From: Enoplolaimus lenunculus
Lineage: Eukaryota > Nematoda > Enoplea > Enoplida > Thoracostomopsidae
Assembly (NCBI GenBank): GCA_030248215.1
Contig: JASANG010000610.1
Coordinates: 62,001 to 126,000, forward strand
Direction of reading: 5' to 3'
Length of the DNA stretch: 64,000 nucleotides
In this document: piece by piece, positions 48,901-60,979 of the stretch
How positions within the stretch are numbered: position 1 is the first letter of the stretch
Layout: each line of letters opens with the position of its first letter
Made by a program: the position numbers and the translations under genes
Notes under the pieces: generated by a model
What the model saw: the letters and a program-made list of their open reading frames with translations, nothing else
Told to the model about the DNA's origin: nothing
Database searches by the model: none

Positions 48901-51566
48901 TGATAAAATTCGACAAATACGCTTGATTCGCAAACGCTTCTGAGCCTGGGAACGCTGTTGCAAATACATTCGCGTATGGATTGATCGCTGTTGGTATTCG
49001 ACCGCGTTGAACTGCTAAAATCGACAAAAATACAGATAAAATGTGAAATTCAAAAACCCTTCGTTGAAAAATTTTCATCGTTTAGGTTATCGAATTCATA
49101 CAGAACACTAAAACGTGGCTAGCAAATGTTTCCATACTTTCAAATTACATTCGTCAAAACAACGGAATGTTTTGAGCTCACGTGGTATTGCGCGCTATAC
49201 TTTTCAAATATTTAGCTATAGAAAACACATTGATAATTTTCTACGAGACAGGCCACAGAGGGATGATGAAAAAATTTATTCCATGCCTTTTTTTGAATCC
49301 GCAGAGAGCGATTTGCACTCTAGCCCAAAATAACGATTTCTCCTAAATCATCCTACGCAAACGCTAGCAATGGTATGCTATAGTTTCTTTTTGTTTTCAA
49401 GACATTGGAATACGAATTTTAACTATAATTTAGGAACAAAATCTTTGCGGATGCGCCACATAACGGACCGCTGACCAAAAAGTTTCCAATAGCATTAAAA
49501 GAATTCTAAGTTAGAAAAATTTCCCTTGCCCTCCTGAAAACCTTGCTTCCTATACGAAACATGTACTGGTTCGAAAGATGTCCGTTATAGGCAAATTAGG
49601 TTTTCTATGCACAAATACAACGGTGTTTACCTACAGACGTTTTGATTACTGAGTACAATTCTATTGAAACAATCGGTTAAACTTTTGAAATAGTTAGCAG
49701 GTCAGCTGGAAATTCAAATTGGAGTCCGAATGGAGGATACACAATTTACAGGCAACATACTAAACAGGCATTGGTTAGAAACGCTTTGACCATGTGGCAT
49801 AATTCGCCAAATCGTTTGACTGGCGTTACTACCCTCAGGTTTAATGTAAAAGCTAAAGGTCTAACATAGTCAAACAATTTTTCCTGACAGTATCAATTAT
49901 ATGGCTTACCTATATTACTTTTAGGGCCGTTCTTCTTTCTCGAAGGACTACAATGGAGTAGGAATAATTTTTGACTATGTTTGTTTACGCTTAGGCTTAG
50001 ACTTAGGCTTAGATTAACCCTTATTTTTGCGTTTTAGGTTTAGGTTTAGACTGAGAAATACGCTTAATCTAGATTTGCATCCGTGAAACTAGTAATGTTG
50101 GAAAACCATGTTATTTCATGTAAGCCTTAGCCGGCTTTCAAATAAGTAGTAATAAAACACTCGTTTGTCTGTTTTGCATAAACAATGACGCCACCAGAAC
50201 GTTTGAAAAATTTCCCGTTATAAATTTTTGCAAGGCACAACTCCTTAACATAGACAATTTAGGCTTCTGTTTACCTGCAAATACTTTATATATGACGAGA
50301 CTGTATTGAAAGATTGCTTTTCAGAATTTTTTGTAAGACTAAACTGTAAAGTGAATATTTCATGGATGGGGTAACGGCCAACCACTTCTAAATCTGCCCA
50401 CGTGTTTCGAACTCTGCATCGCAAGCTCATGGCTAGCTCACATCGCAATTTGGTGCTACGCAATCTAAAGTAACTTTGCCCAGAGTCAAAATAATTTTCT
50501 CTCCTCAAAATGATTTTGTCCAAAAGCCTCGATGTACGTTGCCGACTAACCTTCTTTCCGCATTCCCATCCGCAAACACTTTTTCAGCCGGCAGTGTTGA
50601 CACTGATTGCGATGATGAATATCGATCGGGCAGTTCTTGTTTCCGCGACACGTATACGTCAAATTTCGCCGCACTGAACGTTTAAAAAACGATTTGCAAC
50701 CTTCGCACGTAAATTGGCCGTAATGTTTGCCGGAACTTTTATCGCCACAAACCACACATTCGATTGACGTTGCCGTTGCACCACCAGTTGACACAGGACT
50801 TCCAGGCTGCCCTGGGCGACTTTCTGTAACACTTGGCGATTCTAAAATATCGCTCGAGCTACCTCCATTAGCCTCTTCAGAACCTTTAGTTCTGGGTCTC
50901 ACGGCTGCGTTGCTCAAATGAGTTGAGTCTAAAAACGAAGAATCAGGCTGGCATGAGTCCGGGGGCACGTTGGCAGGCGCATTCAGTTCGGATGGCCTTG
51001 CACCCTTTGAAACCGAGTTTATTGTGGTCGAAAAAGGATGGTCTGCAAAATGTCGCTGGTGACCAATAGTGCTCAGAATTGGAACGGTTGTTGTTTGGCT
51101 AGAAGCTACACCACTCCGGCTGGCAGACACTGGCGAAACAAGCAGTTCATCACTAGTACTCTCACCACCTGATGGTGACGGGCTGTCATCTCCTACAGTG
51201 TCGCTATTTCTACTCGGATCTGCTGGTTCGATAGCACCATCTATATCTGTTGTTGTCGTCGTTGTTGTCGTTGTTGTCTTTGTTGTTGTTCCTGTCATTA
51301 AAGTATCTTTGGTACTTTCACGTTTATCAATCTTTGATTTAATAGCTTCCGTGCGAGTGATTGCCCGGTCTTTGCTTCTTTCTTTGGCGTCAGCACAAAG
51401 TTTTGTCTCGTTAGCTCCACAAACTGTCGATTGAGCTATGGGACAGCGGTTAAATGCTAAGCTAGCGTCGTGTAACCCTAAAGGCCATTGAGATGCTATT
51501 GACAGTAGCGTGGATGAAGGGCTATCAGCTGCTGCTCCTAGCTTGGATTTCCCAGATTGTTGGTGG

Positions 51567-51615
<49 letters not shown>

Positions 51616-51617
51616 GC

Positions 51618-51684
<67 letters not shown>

Positions 51685-54600
51685 GCTGTTGTTGTTGTTG
51701 TTGCAGATGTTTCAAAGGATCAGCACCAAAAAGTAAATGCGGTGGCGGCATGCCAGGAGGTCGTAGCAGAGAAAATTGTTGCGCTGCGACCGCTAACAGA
51801 TTGTTACTGTTCATTATTGGATATTGGTTAGGCGAGATATGAATCGGTGTTTTGTTTGTGCCTTGGGGCAAACCGGATAAGTTGCTTCGATTTAGCAGTT
51901 GTTGTTGTTGTTGTTGTTGTGGTTGTTGTTGTTTTTGTTGCAGTGTTGCGGCTGAAAATAGCTGCTTGCTATTTCTATAGTACGGATGATATGGATGAAA
52001 TAATAGCGGTGGCGATTCCGTTGAGTTTATTAAATTTGTGTTGCTTTTTGACGGCACAAGACAACTTTCTGATGTTGTCTCTGAAAAAGGTGTCAGTGTT
52101 GCACCAGTTGTACTTGTAGTTGTTGTCGCTGTTGTTGTTATGGTTGTTGTTGTTGACGTCGTTGTTTTTGTGGTTACTAGAGTCGTGGTACGCATTCCGG
52201 TTGTGGACGTTCTTGTAGGCTCTACGTCCAGTTGTGTTTGCTGGCAGCCTGTTCTGCTTGTTCGCCCACTAGTTGCCTTTGTTCCGTCAGATGATGTAAC
52301 ACCACATTCACTTCCAGAGGACGAAGACCTGCTTATTGGTTGATTTAAAGTCGGCGAGTGTTGTTTGTGGTAGGTATCGCTTTTGACTCGATCATCGCAA
52401 ATGCCAGAGTTCCTCGCAATTGGAGTCGGAACAACATCCACCGAGCTCAAGGAGTCTTGCGGGAGACTAGTTGCGCTAGTTGCCAGCGAAGTTGTGATAT
52501 TTCGAGGCATCTCGTTTGTCGAACGACTTGCGGTATCCGTGAGCAATGATAATGGAGAAAATAGTCGAATAGTCCCGCCCGGTTGTTTTCGGCTCGGTCC
52601 TAGCAACGGAAGCGATGTGCCCCGGTTTGACTCTTGACTGAAGGCAGTAGCGTCTTGGCCGAGGGTGTCAGATTTCAAATCAACTCCTTGTTGGTCAAGA
52701 CTCTTGCTGCCAGCGCAAGAATCCGAACCGGTTTGAGATGGGGGTTGAGAAAAAAGGTTTTGGGAAGAAGGGACTGTTGAAGAAATTGGAGTAGCAGTTT
52801 GAGGCGATACAGGCGACACAAGTTCACAGTTGGTTATTGTTGGAGGGTCTGCAGTTGACCGCGTGGAAATTCTTCGGCATTTCGGGGTAGACAGAGAACC
52901 TGAATTCGCGAAAGAGCGGCAACTTAAATCTTGCGGTTCACTGTCGCTATGTTCCATCACGCTACTAGTATCAGGTATGTCACGTGAAGAGGTCATAAAT
53001 GATGACGTTACCTTTTGCGAAGCCGGATTGTCTGTTGTAGCGAAAGCACCGTGTCGCGCGAGATTTTGCCTACTACGATGTACAAAATTGACCGGATACG
53101 AGCGATCGGATTTAATTGGAATTGGACGAACAACGGAATTTGATTGGTCAAAATATTGAGCAACTCCGGGCACAGTATCTAAACTGGTATAAGTTTTGCT
53201 CAACTGAACAGAACCGTTATGAAAACTGGTTAAAGTATTAATAGGTTGAGAGTCGGTGGCTTCAGTAAAACTTAAACTAAATCCAATTTTGTCGCCAGCG
53301 ACCGTTTGTGAATTTAAAAGCGAATTGTTGTTATTGTTTGAATAAATTAAATTTTGTGAATTACCATTCGCCCCGTTTACCGCGTCATGATTGTCATAGT
53401 TGTTGCTTGGATTGTGTCGAGCTGACGCTAAACAATAAAACGCACTGCTTAAGGTTCCTGTCGCCCAATAATCTAAATCAGTGCTATTTGAAGCAATCGA
53501 AGTTAACGCAGTTATTGTTGAAGGTGGATTTATGCAGGAAGAACCGCAATTTGTTGCCTCCCGTTTAGGCAACTCACCGTTGTTTGTTTGGTTTAAACTT
53601 TTCAACTCAGTTGCAGTTGTGGTTGATGTTGTTGTTGTTGTTGTGGCAGTTGCTACTGTCAAACTGCTTGACAACGGACAATAATGGTTTCCATTTTGCT
53701 CTGTATGCTCAATAAGATTATCGGAAACGGTCGTTAAACAATTAGGTTTCGGGGAAGTTGACGCAATTTGAACTGGCAAAGCTGCTGACGTAGAATTTTG
53801 GTCAGTTATCGGCAAATTTGCACAATTGTCAGAATTGAGTTGACAACTCAAGCTATTCAGATTAGTATCACAATGTTGATTATTGAGTTCACCCTTATTA
53901 CTCACGTTTTGTCTGAAATTTGAAACAGTAAGCGGTTCAAAAGTTTTAACATCTGAGTACGTGGAACTTAAACCGTTGTTTGCTAGCCTTGATGGTAAAA
54001 TAACACGTCTTGCGCCCTCCTCGGTCCGATAGGGTCTTAATGAACCAATAATCGACGTATCGCAACCCTGTGCGTACACTTGATGCACCTCTGGCCGCTC
54101 TTGTGATAATAACAACGGCTCAGTCTCCCCATAACAGCGCAACGCTGTTGAATAAATTTCTCCGAGGTTATTTTGGCTTCTATCATTATTATAGTTCTTA
54201 TTATAATTGCTCAAATAAGGTGAACTAGGGCGAGCACTGGTTGAATGCAAAATGCGAGCTTCCGAGTTGCAATCCGCATTAATACAGACAGATTGAGAAT
54301 TAGTGTTAATTTGAGCACTACTAACACAAGTCGTAGAATTAAACGTGTCAAGCGAACACAATTTGAGCTCAGAATTTGAGCTGCTGGTTGGACCGTCACA
54401 ACTACTCCGATTTCCCAAACACATCAAACTATCGTTTGCCCGGAATATGCCATCATTTCTGATTGGCTGGTCGTTGGAAGTGCAGGTCTGATGATGTAAT
54501 TTGATTGGATGATCGTTCGAGTCGCAAGTCGGTTGCCGGATAATGTTTGGGCGATTGTTTGAGCTATAAATCAGATGCTGCAATTTGATTGGCTGGTCGT

Positions 54601-55024
54601 TTAATTCATAAGTAGGACACTGCAATTTAATTGGTTGACTGTTTGAGTCGCAAATCGGTTGCTGTATTCTGACAGGCTGCTCGTCACCTCTAGGCGAAAT
54701 GATAGCGCTTTTGATTGGTTGATTTGATTTTTGGTAGTTATCAAGCTCAATTCTGATTTTCTGTTGGGTTCTGTGGTCTGTTTTAATTGGTTGACTGGAA
54801 GCGAGGTCAAAACTGATTGGTTGCTGGGGGTTAATTATTGTATCTGGTGTATTTCGGTAGTTAATAATTGACTGTTCGAGACCGCTGTGTTGGTCGGATT
54901 CATTACTAGAGCTAGTAACACTGTTGTGCACTGAGTGCCGATATGGGGTTATGCGGTGTTCAGTTCCAGGGGTTGAAGGTTCCGAATGCTTATTAAGCCA
55001 CGATATTGCTGTCAATGCTGTCAT
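39493..55024 (-). CDS. NR2F: COUP-TF (NR2F / seven-up type) nuclear receptor, 5 coding exons, 1,807 aa
   Basis: Exons in transcript order on the - strand: 55024-50551, 49014-48853, 48469-48339, 47986-47752, 39914-39493 (TAG). Frames join (phases 1,1,0,1) to 5,424 nt. The DNA-binding domain (residues 1423-1488) is [16 protein letters not shown] through [11 protein letters not shown], with P-box CEGCKS, nearly identical to COUP-TF. The ligand-binding domain has [63 protein letters not shown] and [18 protein letters not shown], all COUP-TF hallmarks, ending in the AF-2 helix. COUP-TFs bind direct repeats of AGGTCA, mostly as repressors, in neural and mesodermal development. Odd: animal COUP-TFs I know are roughly 400-750 residues; here a giant N-terminal A/B domain and a Pro/Ala-rich tail are added. 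Confidence 0.95.
40051..40110 (+). repeat. 31-bp tandem duplication in COUP-TF intron 4
   Basis: AAATCCATTACATATACCTA is repeated with a 31-bp period, continuing CTGGTA in both. It lies about 140 bp upstream of the exon 5 acceptor. Confidence 0.85.
46185..46310. repeat. Dispersed repeat, copy 1 (COUP-TF intron 4)
   Basis: GAAACCAAACGTCATTTTAC then ATTTTGGTTTTCATTCGTG aligns with 63598-63740 at roughly two-thirds identity by eye. Both contain a GATCGAAG/GAGCGAAG motif upstream. No function known to me. Confidence 0.45.
47752..49014 (-). CDS. NR2F: COUP-TF exons 2-4: hinge and first half of ligand-binding domain
   Basis: Exon 2 (49014-48853) starts inside the Ala codon after RKEG and encodes AVQRGRIPT, a short divergent hinge, then [13 protein letters not shown]. 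Exon 3 (48469-48339) encodes [35 protein letters not shown], split here by position only: helix 3 and the start of helix 4. Exon 4 (47986-47752) gives [17 protein letters not shown] to [10 protein letters not shown], helices 4-7. Acceptors are TTTTAG, TTTCAG and TTTGTAG; donors GTAACG, GTTAGT and GTAAGT. Introns 2 and 3 are about 0.35-0.4 kb. Confidence 0.92.
49986..50080 (+). repeat. TTAGGC-like hexamer array in COUP-TF intron 1
   Basis: CTTAGGCTTAGACTTAGGC followed by TTTTAGGTTTAGGTTTAGAC shows clear 6-base periodicity. Related, more degenerate stretches lie at about 44880-45030, 60067-60130 and 62710-63050. Confidence 0.6.
50551..55024 (-). CDS. NR2F: COUP-TF coding exon 1: giant A/B domain plus DNA-binding domain
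   Basis: This exon is one open frame of 4,474 nt, far too long for chance in AT-rich DNA. ATG at 55024-55022 is preceded in frame by TAG (plus-strand cta at 55040-55042), so it is the first possible start in this exon. Contents: an imperfect 17-residue repeat around xSNxQPIKLQ (about residues 121-190), Asn/Ser/Thr-rich stretches, poly-Thr patches, PQDLS at 697-701, a Gln-rich patch near 1028-1043, 39 consecutive Gln at 1108-1146, then His/Gln. The two C4 zinc fingers follow from residue 1423. The donor after GAAG is GTTAGT, at the usual COUP-TF position just past GMRKEG. The antisense frames also look long, but only because the triplet repeats read open in every frame. Confidence 0.93.
51587..51703 (-). 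repeat. CAA/CAG trinucleotide tract encoding 39 glutamines
   Basis: The tract is 117 bp of TTG triplets on the + strand with two CTG interruptions, read on the - strand as 39 uninterrupted Gln (residues 1108-1146), followed by a His/Gln mixture. It is mostly CAA with rare CAG, so part of its length looks recently expanded. Confidence 0.9.
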
Positions 55025-55938
55025 ATTTGGTATTTTATTCTATTTTATTATTTTGAACATATCTTTTGAGCAATTGGCAAATATAGATGGCAGGTTTGAG
55101 AGAATGTTTCAACGAAATTGTTACGAATGCAATTTGTATAATCAAAGTAGGTATCTAATCCATTGTTTAAATAGCGCTTCCGTAAGCAATAGTGATAAAG
55201 CAAACGCAAATGGAATGTTAGTTTTGCAGGCACATACTGGCTAACCAGGGCTATAAAATGCACGGTTTAATTCGGAATTTAAGTAATTAGTAATGCGTTA
55301 AACAGTTTCATGTGATGGTATAAAAACATTAAAATAAGGAATGACTGAAGTATTATTAGCACCTAAAATATTACATATAAATTTTAGGGTCTGACCAGTT
55401 GTCGTGTCGTGAACGAAATTAAGCGGCCCAATACATAACTTTGGTTTTAAATAGGCCTAATTTTAAGCAGAAATTTTTGATTCAGTTATACACAGGTATA
55501 CTCGTTTTTTACCGTGTATATTTTAAATATATCTTCATTTACTCAACGGGTTTAAAGTTTATGCAGCGGTTACGAGACAGCAACATACAATAATGCATAT
55601 AATATATATAAAACTGTGCGACTATTATGTTTAACTGCATTCGCTACTTATCATTTTGGTAATTTCATTTCAAGAATTAGGGAAGAACATGAAAACCCAT
55701 GATGAATATATAGATTTTCTAAAATTAACAGTCTATAACTTGTTAATACCGCGTTTGGGTTTACGTACGTATATACATGGTTTAGGGATTCTATAGCCAA
55801 TGAATATATATACATCGTAAAAAATTATAAATACAAAGTCGTCATTACATTACATAACATACGTTTTACAATGTAGCTGGAAATAGTTTTAGTTTGAAAT
55901 CTATAACATTTGCCCGATTTTCACCTCAGCCATAAATA

Positions 55939-56359
55939 CTGTAGTGACCCGAATAAGAGGGGGACTGATATTTATTTGGCCCCTCCAGAGGGTACCCCTC
56001 TTGTTCTTCGGTTACGGACTGTTATTTATTTTGAACCCACCCTTCGCCACCCTTCGTTACGGATATGTAACCGGTATTGCAACTATCCGTTGAATGAAAC
56101 GTTTTGTACCTTGTATCAAAAGCTTGAGCAATGCAAGGTTATACTTTGGTAAGTTAATTTCAAAATTTAAGTTCGCTTTAAAGTATCGAACACAACTTTA
56201 GTTGGTCCTGGAGTCATTTACGCGCTACAATTAGGAATAATTGCCATTTATGCACTCTAATTGGGTTAAGGAACTATCTGCTTACGGACTCTTATTAGAA
56301 ATAAGGACTCCTAATGATTGGGACTCAAAATGGGGTCCCCCTTATTCGGGTCACTACAG
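55939..56359 (+). mobile_element. TA-flanked TIR element, family T, upstream of COUP-TF
   Basis: CTGTAGTGACCCGAATAAGA and CTTATTCGGGTCACTACAG are near-perfect inverted ends with TA at 55937-55938 and 56360-56361. It is 421 bp, includes AACTATCCGTTGAATG and TTTTGTACCTTGTATCAAAAG also seen in 33243-34137, and has no coding frame. Confidence 0.8.
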
Positions 56360-57460
56360 TAGTAATATGTTTTTGAAAGTAACAGTCTGTTTGGTAGGCA
56401 CCCTAAATTCCAAATATGAGATCTGAACTCTTTATAGCCGATAACCTGTGGGTTACGGTAGGCATTGGTATAGGTATATCTTACTCTATAAGCCGGCAAT
56501 GATAATATGATCCCGTACGTAAACAGTGAACCAAGTAAAGCAATGAAGGTCATTCGGTATTTAGAAGATACACTTAAGTAAAATGTTGATTACAGGGTTA
56601 AACGATATATAACACATTCTGAATGTAGGTAAAAATAGCCAATTTTTGTGAAATTTGAACCGCTGAGGTTACGTTTCAAGGAATCTACAAAGTCCAGTTT
56701 AGTGATCGTTGGCACGAACCTTTTGCCTAAAAAGCAGTCACACAAGAATTAAACTCAAAGGACGCTCTTGTTTGCTTTCTCCACAGTTTTCAAAATTATC
56801 ACATATTGGCATATTTATATACTTAACTTACGTTTACAATTAGGCTTGACTTTCAACTTAAGGTTGTGGTTGCTGTACAGGTGCCCGGAAGGCATTATAA
56901 AGATTGAGAACCTAAAGGCGGTCGAAAGTACCGATTTAAAAAAATATGTAGAAATTTTTGGACGATTGCATTAACACTGTATATATTTGCAGTTTACAAT
57001 GTGTGCCTTAAAAATTTTCATTTCCTATATTACTGCGGTCAATAAATATTACAAATTCGGACACCTGCCCGTACCCGCACAGCACAAACGAATAAAAAAA
57101 GCGCGTACCCTTCGTCATAATTTAGTTATATATCTTCTAGTCGATTGAAGCGTATATTAAGATTTTGGGCTAAACTCATTTTAATAGTCAAGAAAACATC
57201 TGCCTATTAGTAATATATATGTATATATATTTATATATATACAAACCTTAAATCTTGTAGGTTTTAAAAGTGATTGTCATCGAGCATCAAGCTGTGTCAC
57301 GACCTAGATTGTATAATAAGCAATGCCAAATACAGGCCAAATAGAACTTAAATTGTTGTACAAACACAAACTGATACCAATTGCCAACTAAACGAACAGC
57401 TCTAGTTTTGTGTACCAAAACTGGTTTTAGACTAGAAGAAAATATGTAGAATAAAATTTA

Positions 57461-57793
57461 TTGGTCCTTGACAGGTTTGAATATAAAATGTCACTTATTG
57501 GCGGAAATCGTCTAGTACAAAATTATCACGCACCCGAAATACTTGCCGGCTGCTGCTTTAATTGTAAAGTTTCAAAACACAAAAAGTGCCCGCTTCACTT
57601 GCCAAATTCTAAATCGGCACGCTGGTTATTTTCTTCTATACACGACGTTATTCGTTCTGGTCATTCCCTAACACTGACACTGAATGGTTGTTATTTTCGA
57701 AGAGAAAACAACGCAGATGTTCTGTTATTCTTTAGTGCAAAAATTGTAACGCAACATGAAAAGACAACAAAATTTGTTTTGCGGTGCACATAA
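57461..57793 (+). CDS. Unassigned 110-aa ORF with a Cys/His cluster
   Basis: The frame encodes GGNRLVQNYHAPEILAG, then CCFNCKVSKHKKCPLH and, after an SSIHDVIRSGHS segment, a hydrophobic end. The order of G-x-x-L, C-x7-C and a later His pair loosely recalls FLYWCH-type zinc fingers, but the diagnostic Trp is missing and I do not recognise the protein. A possible acceptor (CCTTGACAG) ends at 57474, inside the frame, so it could be an exon. It could equally be a chance or decayed frame; no partner exon or matching repeat was found. Confidence 0.2.
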   Translation: MVLDRFEYKMSLIGGNRLVQNYHAPEILAGCCFNCKVSKHKKCPLHLPNSKSARWLFSSIHDVIRSGHSLTLTLNGCYFRRENNADVLLFFSAKIVTQHEKTTKFVLRCT

Positions 57794-59171
57794 AAATGTG
57801 ACCGCTATCACCGAGCAATGATCATATCGCAACGGGATCATACGAAACGAAATAAAAGTGAAAAAAAACAACATTTAATTAAACTTGTGGCTTTTTAAAA
57901 TCTATAAATTATACGCTAGATTTACGCGTTTTTACACAGCAAAATGGCAGTTTGACGTTATAATGCCTATATAGTGTGCTTGAATGATATTAAAAGGTCG
58001 CACCTAACAATCGTGTTAACACCAAAATTATTAATATATAAATTCATTTTTAACAGTTCGTGAAAAATTATAGTGCATTATATTAAGCTTGCGATCAGGG
58101 AAATACGTAGGAATTCATTTCGTGAACGTATATAGAACATTAAGATTTCCTACAATTTCATATCCGGACAAAATTTACGCAAAATCAATCCGAATTTGAA
58201 ATTTTTGCATATTTGAGCTTCTAATGACCTACCCTGGTCACTTTACCCCTAAATTGAACCTTATCAAAAATTAGAAATTTCGAGGTACTAGGGATCGAAA
58301 AAAAAATTTCACGAAATTAAACAAATGATATTGCATTCGTTACAACTTACGTAGTAGACTAACATGGTTTCGTACTTTCTATCGTACGTAACAAAAAATC
58401 CCGGCTGTCATGGGAATGTTATATATGTAAAATTTTTAAAAATCCAACAATTTTTGGCAAACACCTTCTGTGCTGGTGGAAGGTAACAGAAAAGAAGCTA
58501 AGTCTAAAAAGCGATCACCATTTTTGTACAGCATTTAGCAAAAGAGGAATATTGTTGTAATCTCAAATAAACAAGAGATGTCGATTCTAAAACTTGTGAA
58601 ACTTACTATTGTTACTCCAACATTGAAGCCTTTAAATACACCGTAAAAGCAACCAGTGTATCTTTATTACCGTCCAAAAAGGTAGCATGTAGATCAAACG
58701 CTTACTAAAAGTGTCTATTTTTACTTATACTTTATGCGTCTACAAACAGCTTAGAAACGCAGTTTGTAGCAAGAAAAATATACCTAAGGATGTCCTGTTT
58801 TTGCAAACTAGAACATATTAAAGGATATGTGCAGAAACTTAAATATCAGAATTAACAGATTTGTAAATTGACAACATCCAGCACCATCTATTCTATAAAT
58901 ACCTTATGAAAAATGTAACAAATAGCGCTTCTTAATATTCTATTATACTAAACTTAGAAAAACCGAATGTCACAGGAGAGATATTTTTGAAAGTTGCAAA
59001 TACCGATATATATTCACGAAAGAATGAGCCAACCATAAATTTGGTCCACAACAGTAAAGCAGTACTCACGTTGCGATGACCTAATTAACAGGTCTGGTCA
59101 ATACACCAATAATTACGCTTCGCGTAATTCATTTTAATTTTGCCGTTATTCAGGTTACGCCTTTAACTTTC

Positions 59172-59212
59172 AATTATTATTATTATTATTATTGTTGTTG
59201 TTGTTATTATCA
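59172..59212 (+). repeat. ATT/GTT microsatellite
   Basis: About seven ATT units followed by five GTT units, then TATTATC. Confidence 0.9.
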
Positions 59213-60420
59213 TCACTGACAAAGCCGCGTTTGAGACTCGCTTCTCAATTGAAATAATAATATAACGGAGTGTGCGGTTAACTATAAGGTCATGACCAGA
59301 TACCAAAAAAACGTTGTTTGTTTTATGTGTTTAATTAAGCGACAATTTGGCGTTCGGATCTTAAAAACGTTACGGGAGAATTTTGAGTCAAAATTTTGTA
59401 ACGTGAAGAGCAACTTGAGAGACGAACATGAGCATGGCTTTGGCTGAAGGCAGACAAATTTTTACGTCCTTAATAAAGAGTATATACATATAAGTATATA
59501 TATGTAATATATTATGTATCTTTATATAAAGTTGAAATGAAGAAACTAGAACGGTACCAAATTCATCACTTTTAACTCGAATTAAATACTAAAGAAACTG
59601 ACAATATCTGTCAAATAATTTAAGACGTGCTTAAACGATGCGAAACCCAGCAAAAACGTATATAAAGTATAAATAGTTTTGATGGACAGTAGTCTTAAAG
59701 AACCTTTGTTAAAAGGTTGCTTAAACTTTTTCTGCAAAAAATTAAAGTTCGTTTTTTGCCAAACCACAAAATTCCATGGTCGTGAAAACTGTCTCAAACG
59801 CAAGTTTTGCTCCTTAGCACTGCTAAACAAACACGTTGAACCAATTGACCAATACGTAAGTGGAAGACCAGTAGCCAGCTCAGCTTGCTAGGGTTTACTA
59901 AAAAATTTTAAGGAGAGGCAGGCAACGGTCTTCAATGACTTACAAACAAGGTTGAAAACTTTCTAGGGGGGCTATAATTTTTCCAGGAGCGCTGAGCCCC
60001 CCAGACACCCCTGTGGCAACTCACCGTAAGTGTCGAACCCGTACATACAACATTGGCTCTGAACAAAGACTTAGGCGTTAATAGATCATCGTTCACCGCT
60101 TAGGCTTCGATTCACGCTTAAACTTTAATGTTTCGTCCCAGAGTAAACAGCTGACATTCGGGATCTGTTCTACTCCTGGGTCGTGTATCCAATAAAACAA
60201 ATCGATTGTAACAGCAAATATTCGAAAAAAAATATTTACAAAAAAACTTCATTTTGCAAAAAAGCGAATACCCCCCATTTGTTTTGCTATCACCCTACCA
60301 GGGGTGTGATTTCTGTACTCTCGAACTGCAGTCACGCATGCATGCATTATGTGCGCTCCAGAGGCGTTTGTTACAGCAGCTGTTTTCACTAGGTCACTGT
60401 GTTACGCATTTGCACCAAGT

Positions 60421-60486
60421 TGTAGTTGTTGTTGGTTGTGGTTGTTGTTGTTGTTGTTGTTATTGTTCTGTTGTTGTTGTTGTTAT
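60421..60486 (+). repeat. GTT microsatellite
   Basis: Interrupted GTT triplets. The poly-Val frames over it are repeat artefacts. Confidence 0.85.
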
Positions 60487-60897
60487 TTCATGTTGTGGTT
60501 GAAGGTCCAAGGAATGATCAACTTATAACCATTGTGCTATCTCTGTCTGTGTCCACAGCCGTTTCTGCCAATCAAGGACGAATGATAAAATGTGAGTCAA
60601 GGGATGGGTAGACGACAAGCGAAGTTCACGCGACATAGCATAACTCGACATATAATAGGAACCTATAAATGAGTTCAATACTAATTTTTAATCTCATTGC
60701 TTAGCATAGTGCTGCCTATACTGTTTAAATATGTAACAGACAAACAGCTAACATAAACCTTATAGCTCCAGAAAAAAGATTAGCCGACATTGCAGTCAAC
60801 AAAAATGTTTCGGAACAAGTCAGTTCGCAGAAAATAAATAATATAAAAAGAAGAGTGTGCGGTGCAACTAACCAGGGTGTGAACTCAGACTAAAAAC

Positions 60898-60979
60898 CAA
60901 TTCGTAACCGAATAACATGTGAGGTGCTTCTGGAAAAACAAAATAAATATCAGTCCCCGTTTTCTTCAGGTCACTACAG
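60898..60979 (-). mobile_element. Family T end fragment
   Basis: CGTAACCGAATAACATG, AATAAATATCAGTCCCC and CTTCAGGTCACTACAG, followed by TA, match one terminus of family T. The rest is missing. Confidence 0.6.

Noticed and set aside
49986-50080. Interstitial telomere
   Set aside because: Only a few degenerate TTAGGC units, and related copies carry a shared flank, so a dispersed repeat is more likely.
51069-53684. Several long + strand frames rich in valine
   Set aside because: They are antisense to the COUP-TF exon; the poly-Val arises from reading CAA/ACA triplet tracts on the other strand.
59679-59891. 70-aa Cys-containing ORF
   Set aside because: No ordered motif, no splice context, and the opposite strand is equally open.
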